This document shows, piece by piece, positions 8,106 through 17,406 of a stretch of DNA of 64,000 nt (positions within the stretch are counted from its first letter, which is position 1; every line of letters begins with the position of its first letter). Position numbers and translations under genes: made by a program. Below the pieces are notes generated by a model. That model was not told the origin of the DNA and ran no database searches. It worked only from the letters and a program-made list of their open reading frames with translations. Source of the DNA: Neisseria brasiliensis. Lineage in GTDB: Bacteria; Pseudomonadota; Gammaproteobacteria; Burkholderiales; Neisseriaceae. The stretch covers positions 1,798,001-1,862,000 of the forward strand of contig NZ_CP046027.1 of the NCBI RefSeq assembly GCF_009671065.1, read 5' to 3'.

Positions 8106-9329
8106 TTATTTCTTATCCGCTTCAGGCTCGGGAATTTCAAACACCTGACGCAGGTAGGCGAGGAAAGTGTCGTTGGTGGTCATGGTTTTACCCGGTGAGT
8201 CGGAAAGCTTGGCAACCGATTGGCCGTTGCACTCGACCAGTTTCAACACGATGTTGAGCGGCGTATGCCCCATATCGTTGGTGAGGTTGGTGCCGATGCC
8301 GAAGCTGGTTTTGAAACGGTCTTTGAAATATTGGTGCAATGCCCAAGATTTCTTGATGTCGAGGCCGTCTGAAAAGGTCAGCATTTTGGTGTGGCTGTCG
8401 ATTTTGAGCTTTTTATAATGCGCATAGGCTTTGTCGCCCCACGCATACGGGTCGCCACTGTCGTGTCGCAGGCCGTCGAACAGCTTGGCAAAGTAAAGGT
8501 CAAAATCGCGCAGGAAAGCATCCATGCCAACCACATCGGTCAGTGCAATGCCTAAGTCGCCGCGGTATTCGTGTACCCATGCTTCAAGAGCGGCTTTTTG
8601 CGAATTGCGCAAGCGCACATCCAAGGCTTGGAAGGCTTGCAGGAATTCATGCGCCATGGTGCCGATGGGCGTGATGTTGAGTTTTTTCGCCAAGTAAACA
8701 TTGCTGGTGCCGCGCACGATATGCGGTGCGGCATCGTTTAAGGTGCGCACAACGTGTTCCTGCCACGCAAGATTGTAGCGGCGGCGGGTGCCGAAATCGG
8801 AAATCAAAAACGGCGGGTCGGAAGGGTCTTGCTGGGCGGCAATTTGTTTTAGGGCATCGACTTTGGTTTGTAAACGGCGTTCACCTTCGGCCAATACTTC
8901 CGGCGTTTCCAAGCGGCGGAAGAAGAGTTCGTTCACAATCGCCAAAATGAAGATTTCAAAGAACATCGCCTGAATCATCGGGCCTTCGATGCGAATGTGC
9001 AAGCGGCCTTGTTCGTCGGAATGCACTTTGACAAAGCGGCGTTTCAGTTGAAAAAGCTCGAGATAATCGACAAAGTCGCTTTTGATGAAACGCAGGCGGC
9101 GCAGGTAATCCAATTCGTCGTCGGTGAAACGCAGTTGGCACAGGGCATCCAATTCGCGTTCGAATTCTTCCTGAATGTCGGCCAGTGGGTAAACCATTTC
9201 TTTGTTGCGGCAACGGAATTCATACAGGCTGTGGGTTTGCGGGAATTGATGCAAAATCACCTGCAACATGGTGAATTTATATAAATCGGTGTCGAGCAGC
9301 GATTTGATGATAGGGTCGTGTGAGGTCAT
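8106..9329 (-). CDS. pncB: Nicotinate phosphoribosyltransferase PncB
   Basis: Converts nicotinate and PRPP to nicotinate mononucleotide with ATP hydrolysis, the first step of NAD salvage from nicotinate, in the cytoplasm. The 407-residue length fits the family. Recognisable blocks are DTDLYKFTM near the N-terminus, SDFGTRRRYNLAWQ in the phosphoribosyl-binding region, GTSNVYLA and TMAHEF, and HDSGDPYAWGDKA. The start at 9329 (MTSHDPI) is preferred over a start 18 codons upstream because family members begin close to this point. Confidence 0.95.
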   Translation of the reverse strand: MTSHDPIIKSLLDTDLYKFTMLQVILHQFPQTHSLYEFRCRNKEMVYPLADIQEEFERELDALCQLRFTDDELDYLRRLRFIKSDFVDYLELFQLKRRFVKVHSDEQGRLHIRIEGPMIQAMFFEIFILAIVNELFFRRLETPEVLAEGERRLQTKVDALKQIAAQQDPSDPPFLISDFGTRRRYNLAWQEHVVRTLNDAAPHIVRGTSNVYLAKKLNITPIGTMAHEFLQAFQALDVRLRNSQKAALEAWVHEYRGDLGIALTDVVGMDAFLRDFDLYFAKLFDGLRHDSGDPYAWGDKAYAHYKKLKIDSHTKMLTFSDGLDIKKSWALHQYFKDRFKTSFGIGTNLTNDMGHTPLNIVLKLVECNGQSVAKLSDSPGKTMTTNDTFLAYLRQVFEIPEPEADKK

Positions 9330-9406
9330 AAAGATGTTCTCATTAACGGGCGAATGAAGTATTAAAACATGTTTGGCCACCAAGATGACCGAAAGTTTAC
9401 AAATTT

Positions 9407-10267
9407 TTATGGATTTTGGGCATCAAGGCCGTCTGAAAGTGATTCGGGCAGCTCGATTTCCTCGGTTTCGGCCTGTTTCAAATGGATTTCGATTTCGTCA
9501 AAGCTGCTTTCCTGCACAATGCGCACCAAGCCTTCTTTGGCCAATTCCAGCAGCGCGATGAAATTCACCACCACATAAGCCGCGCCTTGCTCGGGCTTGA
9601 ATAAGGTAGAAAAACGGCTGAAACCGTGTTCGTTCAGACGGCGTAAAATCGAGGTCATCTGCGCGCGCACGGAAATGGCTTCGCGCACCACTTCATGACT
9701 GCGCGTGTGTTTGGCGCGCGATAAAATACCGAGCCAAGCCTGCGTTAAATCCGCCACGGCGACATCAGGTAGCTTGGTTTCTGCGGCAATTTCCAAAGGC
9801 AGATACACCCACGCAAAATCGCGGCCGGCGCGGGGCAGGGCATCCAAGCCTTGTGCGGCGAGTTTCATTTGTTCGTAAGCCAGCAGACGGCGCACCAATT
9901 CGGCGCGCGGGTCGACTTCTTCGTCTTCGATTTCTTCGGGGCGCGGCAGCAGCAGACGGGATTTGATTTCAATCAGCATGGCCGCCATCAATAAATATTC
10001 TGCTGCCAAATCAAATTGATAAGCTTCCATTTGCGCGATGTAGTGCAGATATTGCTCGGTGATTTTCACCATCGGAATATCGAGCACATCAATATTTTGC
10101 TTGCGGATTAAATACAGCAGCAAATCCAGCGGCCCTTGAAAGCTCGACAACACCACTTCCAACGCATCGGGCGGGATAAACAAATCCTGCGGGATGTCGG
10201 TAACGGGTTGGCCGAACACATACGCCACCGCGCTTTCAGACGGCCTCATCATCTCGGCAGCGTTCAT
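9407..10267 (-). CDS. scpA: Segregation and condensation protein A
   Basis: Kleisin subunit of the SMC-ScpAB chromosome-condensing complex. The 286-residue product contains the family start FQGPLDLLLYLIRKQNIDVLDIPM, split here as FQGPLDLLLYLI followed by the NIDVLDIPM turn, then AAEYLLMAAMLIEIKSRLLLP, and a C-terminal winged-helix region. The start at 10267 overlaps the stop of tcdA in an ATGA arrangement, which shows translational coupling and rules out the longer upstream frame. No scpB lies in the window. Confidence 0.93.
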   Translation of the reverse strand: MNAAEMMRPSESAVAYVFGQPVTDIPQDLFIPPDALEVVLSSFQGPLDLLLYLIRKQNIDVLDIPMVKITEQYLHYIAQMEAYQFDLAAEYLLMAAMLIEIKSRLLLPRPEEIEDEEVDPRAELVRRLLAYEQMKLAAQGLDALPRAGRDFAWVYLPLEIAAETKLPDVAVADLTQAWLGILSRAKHTRSHEVVREAISVRAQMTSILRRLNEHGFSRFSTLFKPEQGAAYVVVNFIALLELAKEGLVRIVQESSFDEIEIHLKQAETEEIELPESLSDGLDAQNP

Positions 10268-11040
10268 TTGCCACCTGCAATATGGCCAATCGCCGCTTGC
10301 GCACAATACAGGCCGAAGCTGGCGGTGACCAGCATACTCGCGCCATAACCGGCGCACGACAAACCTTGCGGTGCCGCATCCGCAGCGCAGGCGTCACCCG
10401 ATTGCGGCGGGGTAATGTTTTCGGTGGAATACACACACGGCACGCGCATTTTGTCGGCAGTGTTGCGGCTGAAGCCATAGCGTTTGCGCAAGGTGTAGCG
10501 CAAGTTGGCCAGCAAAGGGTCGTGGGTGACTTTGCTTAAATCGGCCGTCTGAATCAAGGCAGGATTTTTTTGGCCACCCGCGCCGCCACTTAAGATAAAC
10601 GGCTGTTTGTGTTGCACGAAATAAGCCGCCATCGCTGCTTTGACACGCACTTGGTCGATGGCAACGATGACAAAATCAAAGCCGTCTGAAAACAAATCAG
10701 GCAGGTTTTCTTCGGTCACAAAATCTTCAATTTCAACCACTTGACAAGCCGGATTGATTTGCAAAATGCGCTCGTGCAAGGCGCTGACTTTGGCCTTGCC
10801 GAAGTCGTCGGTCAGGGCATGGAGCTGGCGGTTGACATTGGATTCGGCGACATTGTCCAAATCAATCAAAGTTAAACGACCGATGCCGCTGCGTGCCAAT
10901 GCTTCTACCGCCCACGAGCCGACCCCGCCGACCCCGACCACGCACACATGCGCCTGATGAAAGCGTTGTAATGCTGAATCGCCATACAATCGGGCAATGC
11001 CGCCAAAACGGCGTGATGACAGGGAATCAATCTCGGACAT
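10264..11040 (-). CDS. tcdA: tRNA threonylcarbamoyladenosine dehydratase TcdA
   Basis: E1-like (ThiF/MoeB family) enzyme that activates the threonylcarbamoyl carboxylate of t6A37 in tRNA with ATP to form the cyclic ct6A. The nucleotide-binding motif GVGGVGSWAVEALARSG is at about residues 38-54, followed by LIDLDNV and NVNRQ. Length is 258 residues from the ATG at 11040; an AAGG site sits 8 bases before it. It forms a two-gene operon with scpA. The usual two Cys pairs for zinc seen in ThiF/MoeB are absent, as in TcdA. Confidence 0.9.
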   Translation of the reverse strand: MSEIDSLSSRRFGGIARLYGDSALQRFHQAHVCVVGVGGVGSWAVEALARSGIGRLTLIDLDNVAESNVNRQLHALTDDFGKAKVSALHERILQINPACQVVEIEDFVTEENLPDLFSDGFDFVIVAIDQVRVKAAMAAYFVQHKQPFILSGGAGGQKNPALIQTADLSKVTHDPLLANLRYTLRKRYGFSRNTADKMRVPCVYSTENITPPQSGDACAADAAPQGLSCAGYGASMLVTASFGLYCAQAAIGHIAGGK

Positions 11041-11145
11041 GGTCAACCTTGTGATAAATCAAAAAATAAATGAAAAGGCGGTGGCGTGAAGCAAAAATTC
11101 ATCGCAAAAAGCCAAAGACGTATTATACTTGAACCATGAAGGCTG

Positions 11146-11175
11146 TTGTGTAAAGCTGAAAGAACAGTCTATAAT
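11146..11175 (+). promoter_or_regulatory. Promoter of the universal stress protein gene
   Basis: TTGTGT at 11146-11151 and TATAAT at 11170-11175, spacer 18, about 50 bases before the start codon. Confidence 0.6.
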
Positions 11176-11226
11176 CCCATCACTTGAAAATATCGTGCCG
11201 CAAAAAGGCATTGGAAGGAGATGACA

Positions 11227-11691
11227 ATGTATAAGCATTTGGTTGTTGCCGTTGATGGTAGTGAAACCTCTTTAAACGCGTTGAAACATGCGGCTGATTT
11301 GGCCAGCGTTAACGAAGCCCGCCTGACTTTGGTGCATGTGGCCAATCCGGCGGAATACATGGCTTTGGCTCCTGAGTTTTTGCAACACGAAAGCTACGAA
11401 GCTGCTGCTGTGGCGCAGGGTAATGAAGTATTGGAATTTGCTGAAAAATCAGCGCGTGAAGACGGTGTGACCAACATTGTGAAACACTTGCTGGTGGCCA
11501 ACAAAGGCGCGCGTGAAATGGCACAAGAATTGGTGGACTACGCCGATGCCAACGGCGCTGATTTGCTGGTGTTGGGCACACATGGACGCACCGGTCTCAT
11601 GCATTTGCTGATGGGCAGCTTCGCCGAAACCGTGATGCGCCAAAGCCACTTGCCATTGTTGGTAATCCGCAGCAAAGCCGAAGAAGAATAA
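11227..11691 (+). CDS. Universal stress protein, UspA family
   Basis: A single-domain cytoplasmic Usp of 154 residues. It begins MYKHLVVAVDGSE and ends with the ATP-binding-type motif G-x2-G-x9-G-S (GTHG ... GS) followed by HLPLLVIR, so it likely binds ATP. The strong AAGGAG site at 11215-11220 places the start at the ATG at 11227 rather than the ATG six bases upstream. Monocistronic, with its own promoter and an uptake-sequence terminator. Confidence 0.92.
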   Translation: MYKHLVVAVDGSETSLNALKHAADLASVNEARLTLVHVANPAEYMALAPEFLQHESYEAAAVAQGNEVLEFAEKSAREDGVTNIVKHLLVANKGAREMAQELVDYADANGADLLVLGTHGRTGLMHLLMGSFAETVMRQSHLPLLVIRSKAEEE

Positions 11692-11716
11692 TGCTTCTTT
11701 AAGCGCAACTGAATAC

Positions 11717-11747
11717 AGGCCGTCTGAAATATTTCAGACGGCCTTTT
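11717..11747 (+). terminator. Uptake-sequence terminator after uspA
   Basis: AGGCCGTCTGAAAT is immediately followed by its complement and TTTT. Confidence 0.85.
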
Positions 11748-11905
11748 GTTATGATTTAGGCAATGTGAATATTTGTTTTTCATTATCTTGAAAATATTGG
11801 CAAATAATTTCTCAAAATGCCGAAAAAATCCTTATTTTGTCACCAATTGGTTTTATAATCGCTTTTTGAGTTTAGCGTAATCATTCTATTTGAAGGGAAG
11901 CAAAC

Positions 11906-13798
11906 ATGGCTGTACCGACCATCAGCGAGGTCTGCAATATCCGTTATTGGGGCATTAATTATTATGATGCCGATGACAAGGGAGAGGTGATTGTGCGCCC
12001 GAATCCGGCCGAGCCGGAGAAAACCGTGTCGCTGCAAAAGCTGGCCGAGTCGGTGCAGCAAAAGCAGGGTGCACGGTTGCCGATTTTGTTTTGCTTTCCG
12101 CAAATTTTGCAACACCGCCTGCGCTCGATTAATCAGGCGTTTCAGACGGCCAGAGCCGGTTTTGGCTATGAAGGCGATTATTGTTTGGTGTATCCGATTA
12201 AGGTCAACCAACACCGCCGCGTGATTGAAACGCTGATTCACAGCCGGCAGCCGCATGGTTTGGAAGCAGGCTCGAAAGCGGAACTGATGGCCGTGTTGGC
12301 GCACGCCGGCACCACGCAGACGCTGATTGTCTGCAACGGCTATAAAGACCGCGAATACATCCGCTTTGCTTTGATGGGCGAAAAACTCGGCCATCAGGTT
12401 TATTTGGTGATTGAGAAAATTTCCGAAATCGAAATGGTGCTGGAAGAAGCGGAAAAACTGGGCGTGAAACCGCGCTTGGGCGTGCGTGCGCGTTTGGCTT
12501 CGCAAGGCTCGGGCAAATGGCAGGCTTCGGGCGGCGATAAATCGAAATTTGGCTTGTCGGCTTCGCAAGTGCTGCATTTGGTCGATGTGTTGAAACAGAG
12601 CAACCGCTTGGACTGCCTGCAATTGCTGCATTTCCATCTTGGCTCGCAACTGGGCAATATCCGCGACGTGGCCACCGGCGTGCGTGAGTCGGCGCGGTTT
12701 TATGTCGAATTGCATAAGCTCGGCGTGAATATCCAATGCTTCGACGTGGGCGGCGGCTTGGGTGTGGATTACGAAGGCAACCGCACGCAATCGGATTGCT
12801 CGGTCAATTACAGCCTAACCGAATATGCCGAAACCGTGGTGTGGGGCATCGGCCAAGCCTGTCGCGAACACAATCTGCCACACCCGACCATCATCACCGA
12901 AAGCGGTCGCGGCATTACCGCGCACCATGCCGTATTGGTGGCGAATGTGATTGGTGCGGAACGTTACACGCCGCAAGAGTTGAGTGCGCCGTCTGAAGAC
13001 GATCCGCGTGTGTTACACAGCATGTGGGAAACATGGACGGATATTTTCGCTTCACGCGAAAAGCGTTCACTTAGAAGCTGGATACACGAAAGCCAGTTTG
13101 ATTTGTCGGACGTGCACAATCAATACAACGTCGGCCTGCTCAGCCTTGAGCAACGCGCGTGGGCAGAGCAGCTTTATTTGAATATCTGTCACGAAGTGGG
13201 CGAATTGTTCAACGAAAAACACCGCTCGCACCGCACCATCATTGATGAATTGCAAGAGCGGTTTGCCGATAAATTGTATGTGAATTTTTCGCTGTTCCAA
13301 TCGCTGCCTGATGTGTGGGGCATTGACCAATTGTTCCCCGTTTGCCCGATTACCGGTTTGAACCAAAAAGTTGCCCGCCGCGCTGTGTTGTTGGACATCA
13401 CCTGCGATTCAGACGGCACCATCGACCACTACATCGACGGCGACGGCATTGCCACCACCATGCCAATGCCCGATTATCCTGATGACAATCCGCCATTGCT
13501 GGGCTTTTTCATGGTCGGCGCGTATCAGGAAATTTTGGGCAATATGCACAACTTGTTCGGCGATACCACCACCATCGACGTGATGGTACACGGTGAAAAT
13601 CAATTTGACGTGGTCGATTACGACGAAGGCAATACCGTCGCCGATATGCTCGAATATGTGTACCAAGACCCGAAAGAGTTGATGCGCCGTTACCGCGAAC
13701 AAATCGAACATTCCGATTTACCGGCTTCGCAAGCGATGGCGTTTTTGAAAGAGCTGGAAATCGGGCTGAATGGCTATACTTATTTGGAAGAAGAATGA
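11906..13798 (+). CDS. speA: Biosynthetic arginine decarboxylase SpeA
   Basis: PLP-dependent decarboxylase that converts arginine to agmatine, the first step of putrescine synthesis through agmatine. The 630-residue length is typical of SpeA. The PLP lysine lies in CLVYPIKVNQHR near residue 98; other family blocks are GLEAGSKAELMA, HLGSQLGN and FDVGGGLGVDYEG. GAAGGGAAG provides the ribosome site. The next gene, speB, uses its product. Confidence 0.96.
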   Translation: MAVPTISEVCNIRYWGINYYDADDKGEVIVRPNPAEPEKTVSLQKLAESVQQKQGARLPILFCFPQILQHRLRSINQAFQTARAGFGYEGDYCLVYPIKVNQHRRVIETLIHSRQPHGLEAGSKAELMAVLAHAGTTQTLIVCNGYKDREYIRFALMGEKLGHQVYLVIEKISEIEMVLEEAEKLGVKPRLGVRARLASQGSGKWQASGGDKSKFGLSASQVLHLVDVLKQSNRLDCLQLLHFHLGSQLGNIRDVATGVRESARFYVELHKLGVNIQCFDVGGGLGVDYEGNRTQSDCSVNYSLTEYAETVVWGIGQACREHNLPHPTIITESGRGITAHHAVLVANVIGAERYTPQELSAPSEDDPRVLHSMWETWTDIFASREKRSLRSWIHESQFDLSDVHNQYNVGLLSLEQRAWAEQLYLNICHEVGELFNEKHRSHRTIIDELQERFADKLYVNFSLFQSLPDVWGIDQLFPVCPITGLNQKVARRAVLLDITCDSDGTIDHYIDGDGIATTMPMPDYPDDNPPLLGFFMVGAYQEILGNMHNLFGDTTTIDVMVHGENQFDVVDYDEGNTVADMLEYVYQDPKELMRRYREQIEHSDLPASQAMAFLKELEIGLNGYTYLEEE

Positions 13799-13800
13799 TG

Positions 13801-13834
13801 TTCAGACGGCCTATTGATAAAAAGGCCGTCTGAA
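13801..13834. terminator. Uptake-sequence hairpin between speA and speB
   Basis: TTCAGACGGCC and the facing AAGGCCGTCTGAA fill the 65-base gap between the two genes. It may reduce read-through into speB. Confidence 0.6.
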
Positions 13835-13863
13835 AAAACAGTTATATATTAAAAGGATACAAA

Positions 13864-14793
13864 ATGAACCCATACACCACCCTTGCCGGACAAACCGATA
13901 ATTCACTGGTTTCCAACAGTTTCGGCTTCCTGCGTCTGCCGCTTGATTTCAACCCTTACGAAGGCGATGCCGAGTGGGTGATTACCGGCATTCCTTACGA
14001 CATCGCCGTATCCGGCCGTTCCGGTGCACGCTTCGGCCCCGAATCCATCCGTCGGGCTTCGGTGAACCTGACGTGGGAACACAAGCGTTTTCCGTGGACA
14101 TTCGACGTGCGCGAACGCTTAAACATCGTCGATTGTGGCGACTTGGTTTATTCCTTTGGCGACAGCCGCGATTTTGTCGAAAAACTCGAAGCCCACGCGA
14201 CACAATTGCTGCAAGCCGGTAAAAAATGCTTGAGTTTGGGCGGCGACCATTTTGTGACCCTGCCCTTATTGCGCGCCCACGCCAAACATTTCGGCAAACT
14301 TGCCTTGGTGCATTTCGATGCCCACACCGACACCTACGCCAACGGCAGCGAATTCGATCACGGCACCATGTTTTATACCGCGCCGAAAGAAGGCTTAATC
14401 GACCCGTCGCGCTCGGTGCAAATCGGCATCCGCACCGAACACAACAAATCGTTGCCGTTTACCGTTTTGAGCGCACCGCAAGTCAATGACGACAGCGTCG
14501 AAACCACCGTGGCCAAAATCAAAGAAACCGTCGGTGATATGCCGGTGTACCTGACTTTCGACATCGACTGCATCGACCCCGCCTTTGCACCCGGCACCGG
14601 CACGCCTGTGTGCGGCGGCCTGACCACCGACCGCGTCCTGAAAATCCTGCGCGGCCTGACTGATTTAAACATCGTCGGCATGGATGTGGTCGAAGTTGCC
14701 CCGTCTTACGACCAAGCCGACATCACCGCCTTGGCCGGCGCGACCATTGCGCTGGAAATGTTGTATTTGCAAGGGGCAAAAAAAGCTGGTTGA
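13864..14793 (+). CDS. speB: Agmatinase SpeB
   Basis: Binuclear manganese ureohydrolase that splits agmatine into putrescine and urea. The metal-binding motifs are all present: GGDHFVTLP, HFDAHTDTY and TFDIDCIDPAFAPGTGTP. 309 residues, typical length. AAAGGA precedes the start. With speA it completes the arginine-to-putrescine path. Confidence 0.96.
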   Translation: MNPYTTLAGQTDNSLVSNSFGFLRLPLDFNPYEGDAEWVITGIPYDIAVSGRSGARFGPESIRRASVNLTWEHKRFPWTFDVRERLNIVDCGDLVYSFGDSRDFVEKLEAHATQLLQAGKKCLSLGGDHFVTLPLLRAHAKHFGKLALVHFDAHTDTYANGSEFDHGTMFYTAPKEGLIDPSRSVQIGIRTEHNKSLPFTVLSAPQVNDDSVETTVAKIKETVGDMPVYLTFDIDCIDPAFAPGTGTPVCGGLTTDRVLKILRGLTDLNIVGMDVVEVAPSYDQADITALAGATIALEMLYLQGAKKAG

Positions 14794-15018
14794 TGTAATT
14801 TAAATTGTTGGATAATCAGTGTTTGGCTAAATCAATATGCCGTCTGAAACTATTAGGATTGATACGGCATATGCTTTGGTCAACCACTCGAAAAGTTGCG
14901 AATAATACTTTCGTGTGAGTCTGAAAATAACTTGCCTCTCCAGCACAGTTAAAAGTCTAGTATCATTAAAAAGCAGCTTTTAAAATAGTGGAATCCATTA
15001 CCATGAATAGGGTATTTT

Positions 15019-15585
15019 ATGAAAAATAAACTGAGTTTTGTTGTTTTGAGCCTGTTGCTCGTTGCGTGTCAAAAAACGGATATTCAACAGGAAAACGTGA
15101 ATTTGCAGGAGAAAACAGCGCCGGTATCTGTCGCTGGGCATTCTTCTTCATATTCAACATCTGCTCAAAAAAGATTAAAAGAGCAACTGACGGTTAACCG
15201 TGATGCTAACTGTGGCTGCTGCCATCAATGGATAGAACATGCCAAAGCGGATAGCTGGGTGATAAAGGATGTGGTGCTTTCAAGTAATGCCAAAGTGGCT
15301 GAAATCAAAGATCAGTATGCGATTGCACCGGAAATGCGCTCATGCCATACCACAGTCAGCAGCTCCGGTTATGTATTTGAAGGGCATGTCCCCATGAAGG
15401 CAATGACTGCCTTTTTAGAAAATCCCCCTGAAAATGCGATTGGTCTTGCTGTACCGGGCATGCCCGTAGGCGGCATGGGTATGGAGAATGGGGGGCATTT
15501 TATGCCTTATGAAGTTATGCAGCTGAATCATGATGGCACTTATCAGGTTTTTGCTAAAATCGACCAGCCATCCGATCAGTATTAA
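15019..15585 (+). CDS. DUF411-family lipoprotein
   Basis: A 188-residue lipoprotein with lipobox LLVAC (Cys17 region) followed by a short linker. From about residue 58 it matches the DUF411 pattern: LTVNRDANCGCCHQWIEH with a CxCC motif, then APEMRSCHTTVSSSGYVFEGHVP and GLAVPGMPVGGMGME. DUF411 proteins are linked to copper and other metal handling; a periplasmic or outer-membrane metal-binding role is inferred from the cysteines. It ends about 50 bases before the IS30-like element. Confidence 0.85.
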   Translation: MKNKLSFVVLSLLLVACQKTDIQQENVNLQEKTAPVSVAGHSSSYSTSAQKRLKEQLTVNRDANCGCCHQWIEHAKADSWVIKDVVLSSNAKVAEIKDQYAIAPEMRSCHTTVSSSGYVFEGHVPMKAMTAFLENPPENAIGLAVPGMPVGGMGMENGGHFMPYEVMQLNHDGTYQVFAKIDQPSDQY

Positions 15586-15632
15586 TGATTCCAATAGCCA
15601 TGATTATATTGGCGATGGCACCAAACAAAGGC

Positions 15633-16304
15633 CCTTACATTCGCATTTCAACAGCAACCACCAGTCCGCTTTTTTGATCTTTACCGACAATGGTGTCCAT
15701 CTCGAAATCGCCGACCCGCTCTTTTTGATCGACAATGGCAGGTCTGTGTTCAATGTCGGTTCTGTCCGGTACGCTGCCTTTTGTCCATGCACCGCTGCCG
15801 TATTTTCTGCGGTAGGGTTTGGAAACGATACGCAGATGGGTGTACAGGTCGCCGCCGTTTTGACGGTCTTTGGCGAGATAGCGGTAAAGGGTGCTGTGGT
15901 GCAGTTTGATGTGTTGATGTTTCAGCAGGTAGCCGCAGACTTGTTCGGGGCTGTATTTTTGGGTAATCAGTTTGTTAACAGTCTGTTTGACGGCAGTAGT
16001 CAGTTTGGTTGGCTTTTTGTTTTTCTTTTTAACTTCGCTTTGCTGTTGTGCTTTTCGGTAACAGTAGGTTCCGTTGACGGAATGCCGTCTGATTTCCCGA
16101 CTGACGGTGGCGGGATGACAACCGATGTTCTGTGCGATTTGGTTTAGGGGTAGGTTGCGGTAATGTCTGGAAATGTAGTATCTTTGGTGTGAGGTCAGTT
16201 GTGTGTAGGCCATATTGCAATCTTTCTTGTCAGGAAAGGCAGTATACTACCGCATACTGGCCTTTTCTGTTATTGGAAATTGCACTTGTTAGGCGAATGT
16301 AAGG
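15633..16304 (-). mobile_element. Internally deleted IS30-family element
   Basis: A 672-base segment bounded by perfect 12-base inverted repeats, CCTTACATTCGC at 15633-15644 and GCGAATGTAAGG at 16293-16304. It carries only the first part of an IS30-type transposase, and the frame stops inside the right repeat. Complete IS30-family elements are normally about 1.0-1.2 kb, so most of the catalytic region appears to have been lost while both ends were kept. It lies beside an uptake-sequence hairpin. No clear target duplication was found. Confidence 0.75.
15635..16213 (-). pseudogene. IS30-family transposase, C-terminally truncated
   Basis: 192 residues where about 320 are usual. The N-terminal helix-turn-helix is intact (YTQLTSHQRYYISRHY, IAQNIGCHPATVSREIRRH). 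The first catalytic Asp is present in GDFEMDTIVGKDQKSG, but the chain ends about 15 residues later with VAVEMRM, encoded by the right inverted repeat. The second Asp and the Glu of the DDE triad are missing, so it should be inactive for transposition; the DNA-binding part could still act on related copies. Confidence 0.85.
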
Positions 16305-16335
16305 CCGTCTGAAAGACTAGACTTTCAGACGGCCT
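16302..16335. terminator. Uptake-sequence hairpin after metQ
   Basis: AAGGCCGTCTGAAAG and its complement face each other; it lies 37 bases past the minus-strand metQ stop and so ends the metNIQ transcript. Confidence 0.75.
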
Positions 16336-16371
16336 ATTGCAGCTATTCAATATTTAATCAAAACGACTCAA

Positions 16372-17313
16372 TTATTGTGCGGCAGAAGCAGCAGATGCTT
16401 CTGAAGCGGCTTCGGCTTCAGCGGCGACAACTTTGGCTTCGTCAGCAGCTTGGCCACCCCATACGGCAGGGTATTTGTAACCAGCAAAGCGTTGTTTGGC
16501 GTAAGATTTAAATTCTTCCGAATTGTAGGCGGCTTCTACGTCTTTCAACCATTGAGCGTCTTTGTCGGCGGTTTTCACGGCTGCCCAGTTGACGTAGGCA
16601 AAGCTAGGTTCTTGGAACAGGGTTTCGGTCAGTTTCATGCCGCTGCTCATGGCGTAGTTGCCGTTTACCACGGCAAAGTCAACATCGGCGCGGCTGCGCG
16701 GCAATTGCGCGGCTTCCAGCTCGACAATTTTGATTTTTTTCAGGTTTTCGGCGATGTCGTTTTTAGAGGCAGTCAATGGGTTGATGCCGTCTTTCAGTTT
16801 GACCCAGCCCAATTCGCTCAACATCACCAAAGCACGGGCGAAGTTGGATGGGTCGTTTGGCGCGGAAACGCTGCTGCCTTCTTTCACATCATCCAATGAG
16901 GCCAATTTGCCCGGATACAACCCCAATGGCGCGGTCGGCACTTGGAAGGCTTCCACGATGTCTAATTTGTGTTCTTTGCGGAAATCTTCCAAGTATGGTT
17001 TGTGTTGGAAGACGTTGATGTCGATTTCACCTTCGGCCAAAGCCAGGTTAGGTCGCACATAATCGGTAAATTCGATTAGTTTCACGGTGTAGCCTTGCTT
17101 TTCCAAGGCTGGTTGGATTTGTTCTTTCACCATGTCGCCGAAGTCGCCGACGGTGGTACCGAAGACGATTTCTTTTTTGGCACCGGTGCTGTCGGCAGCC
17201 GGTGAGGCGGCAGAAGCGGCCGGAGCGGCTTCTTGTTTTTGCCCGCCGCAAGCGGCCAAAGCCAAGGCCAAAGCGGCGGCTGAGAAGGTTTTCAATACGC
17301 TGTTTACGTTCAT
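16372..17313 (-). CDS. metQ: Methionine ABC transporter substrate-binding lipoprotein MetQ
   Basis: NlpA-family lipoprotein that binds methionine and delivers it to MetNI; in Neisseria it is also known as a surface-exposed antigen. Signal peptide with lipobox LAAC followed by an Ala-rich linker, then IVFGTTVGDFGDMVKE and DINVFQHKPYLEDF. 313 residues, with an unusual C-terminal tail of alternating Ala, Glu and Ser after the end of the binding domain (about residue 285). Last gene of metNIQ. Confidence 0.94.
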   Translation of the reverse strand: MNVNSVLKTFSAAALALALAACGGQKQEAAPAASAASPAADSTGAKKEIVFGTTVGDFGDMVKEQIQPALEKQGYTVKLIEFTDYVRPNLALAEGEIDINVFQHKPYLEDFRKEHKLDIVEAFQVPTAPLGLYPGKLASLDDVKEGSSVSAPNDPSNFARALVMLSELGWVKLKDGINPLTASKNDIAENLKKIKIVELEAAQLPRSRADVDFAVVNGNYAMSSGMKLTETLFQEPSFAYVNWAAVKTADKDAQWLKDVEAAYNSEEFKSYAKQRFAGYKYPAVWGGQAADEAKVVAAEAEAASEASAASAAQ

Positions 17314-17351
17314 AACAATACTCCTTAAATGTGTGTGGCAGAAATCATAAC

Positions 17352-17393
17352 ATGCCGTCTGAAAAAAGATGAATGATTTTTCAGACGGCCTTT
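17352..17393. terminator. Uptake-sequence hairpin between metI and metQ
   Basis: TGCCGTCTGAAAAA and TTTTTCAGACGGC flank an 11-base loop inside the metNIQ operon, so it probably tunes metQ expression rather than ending the operon. Confidence 0.55.
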
Positions 17394-17406
17394 ATAAACA
17401 ATTCTT

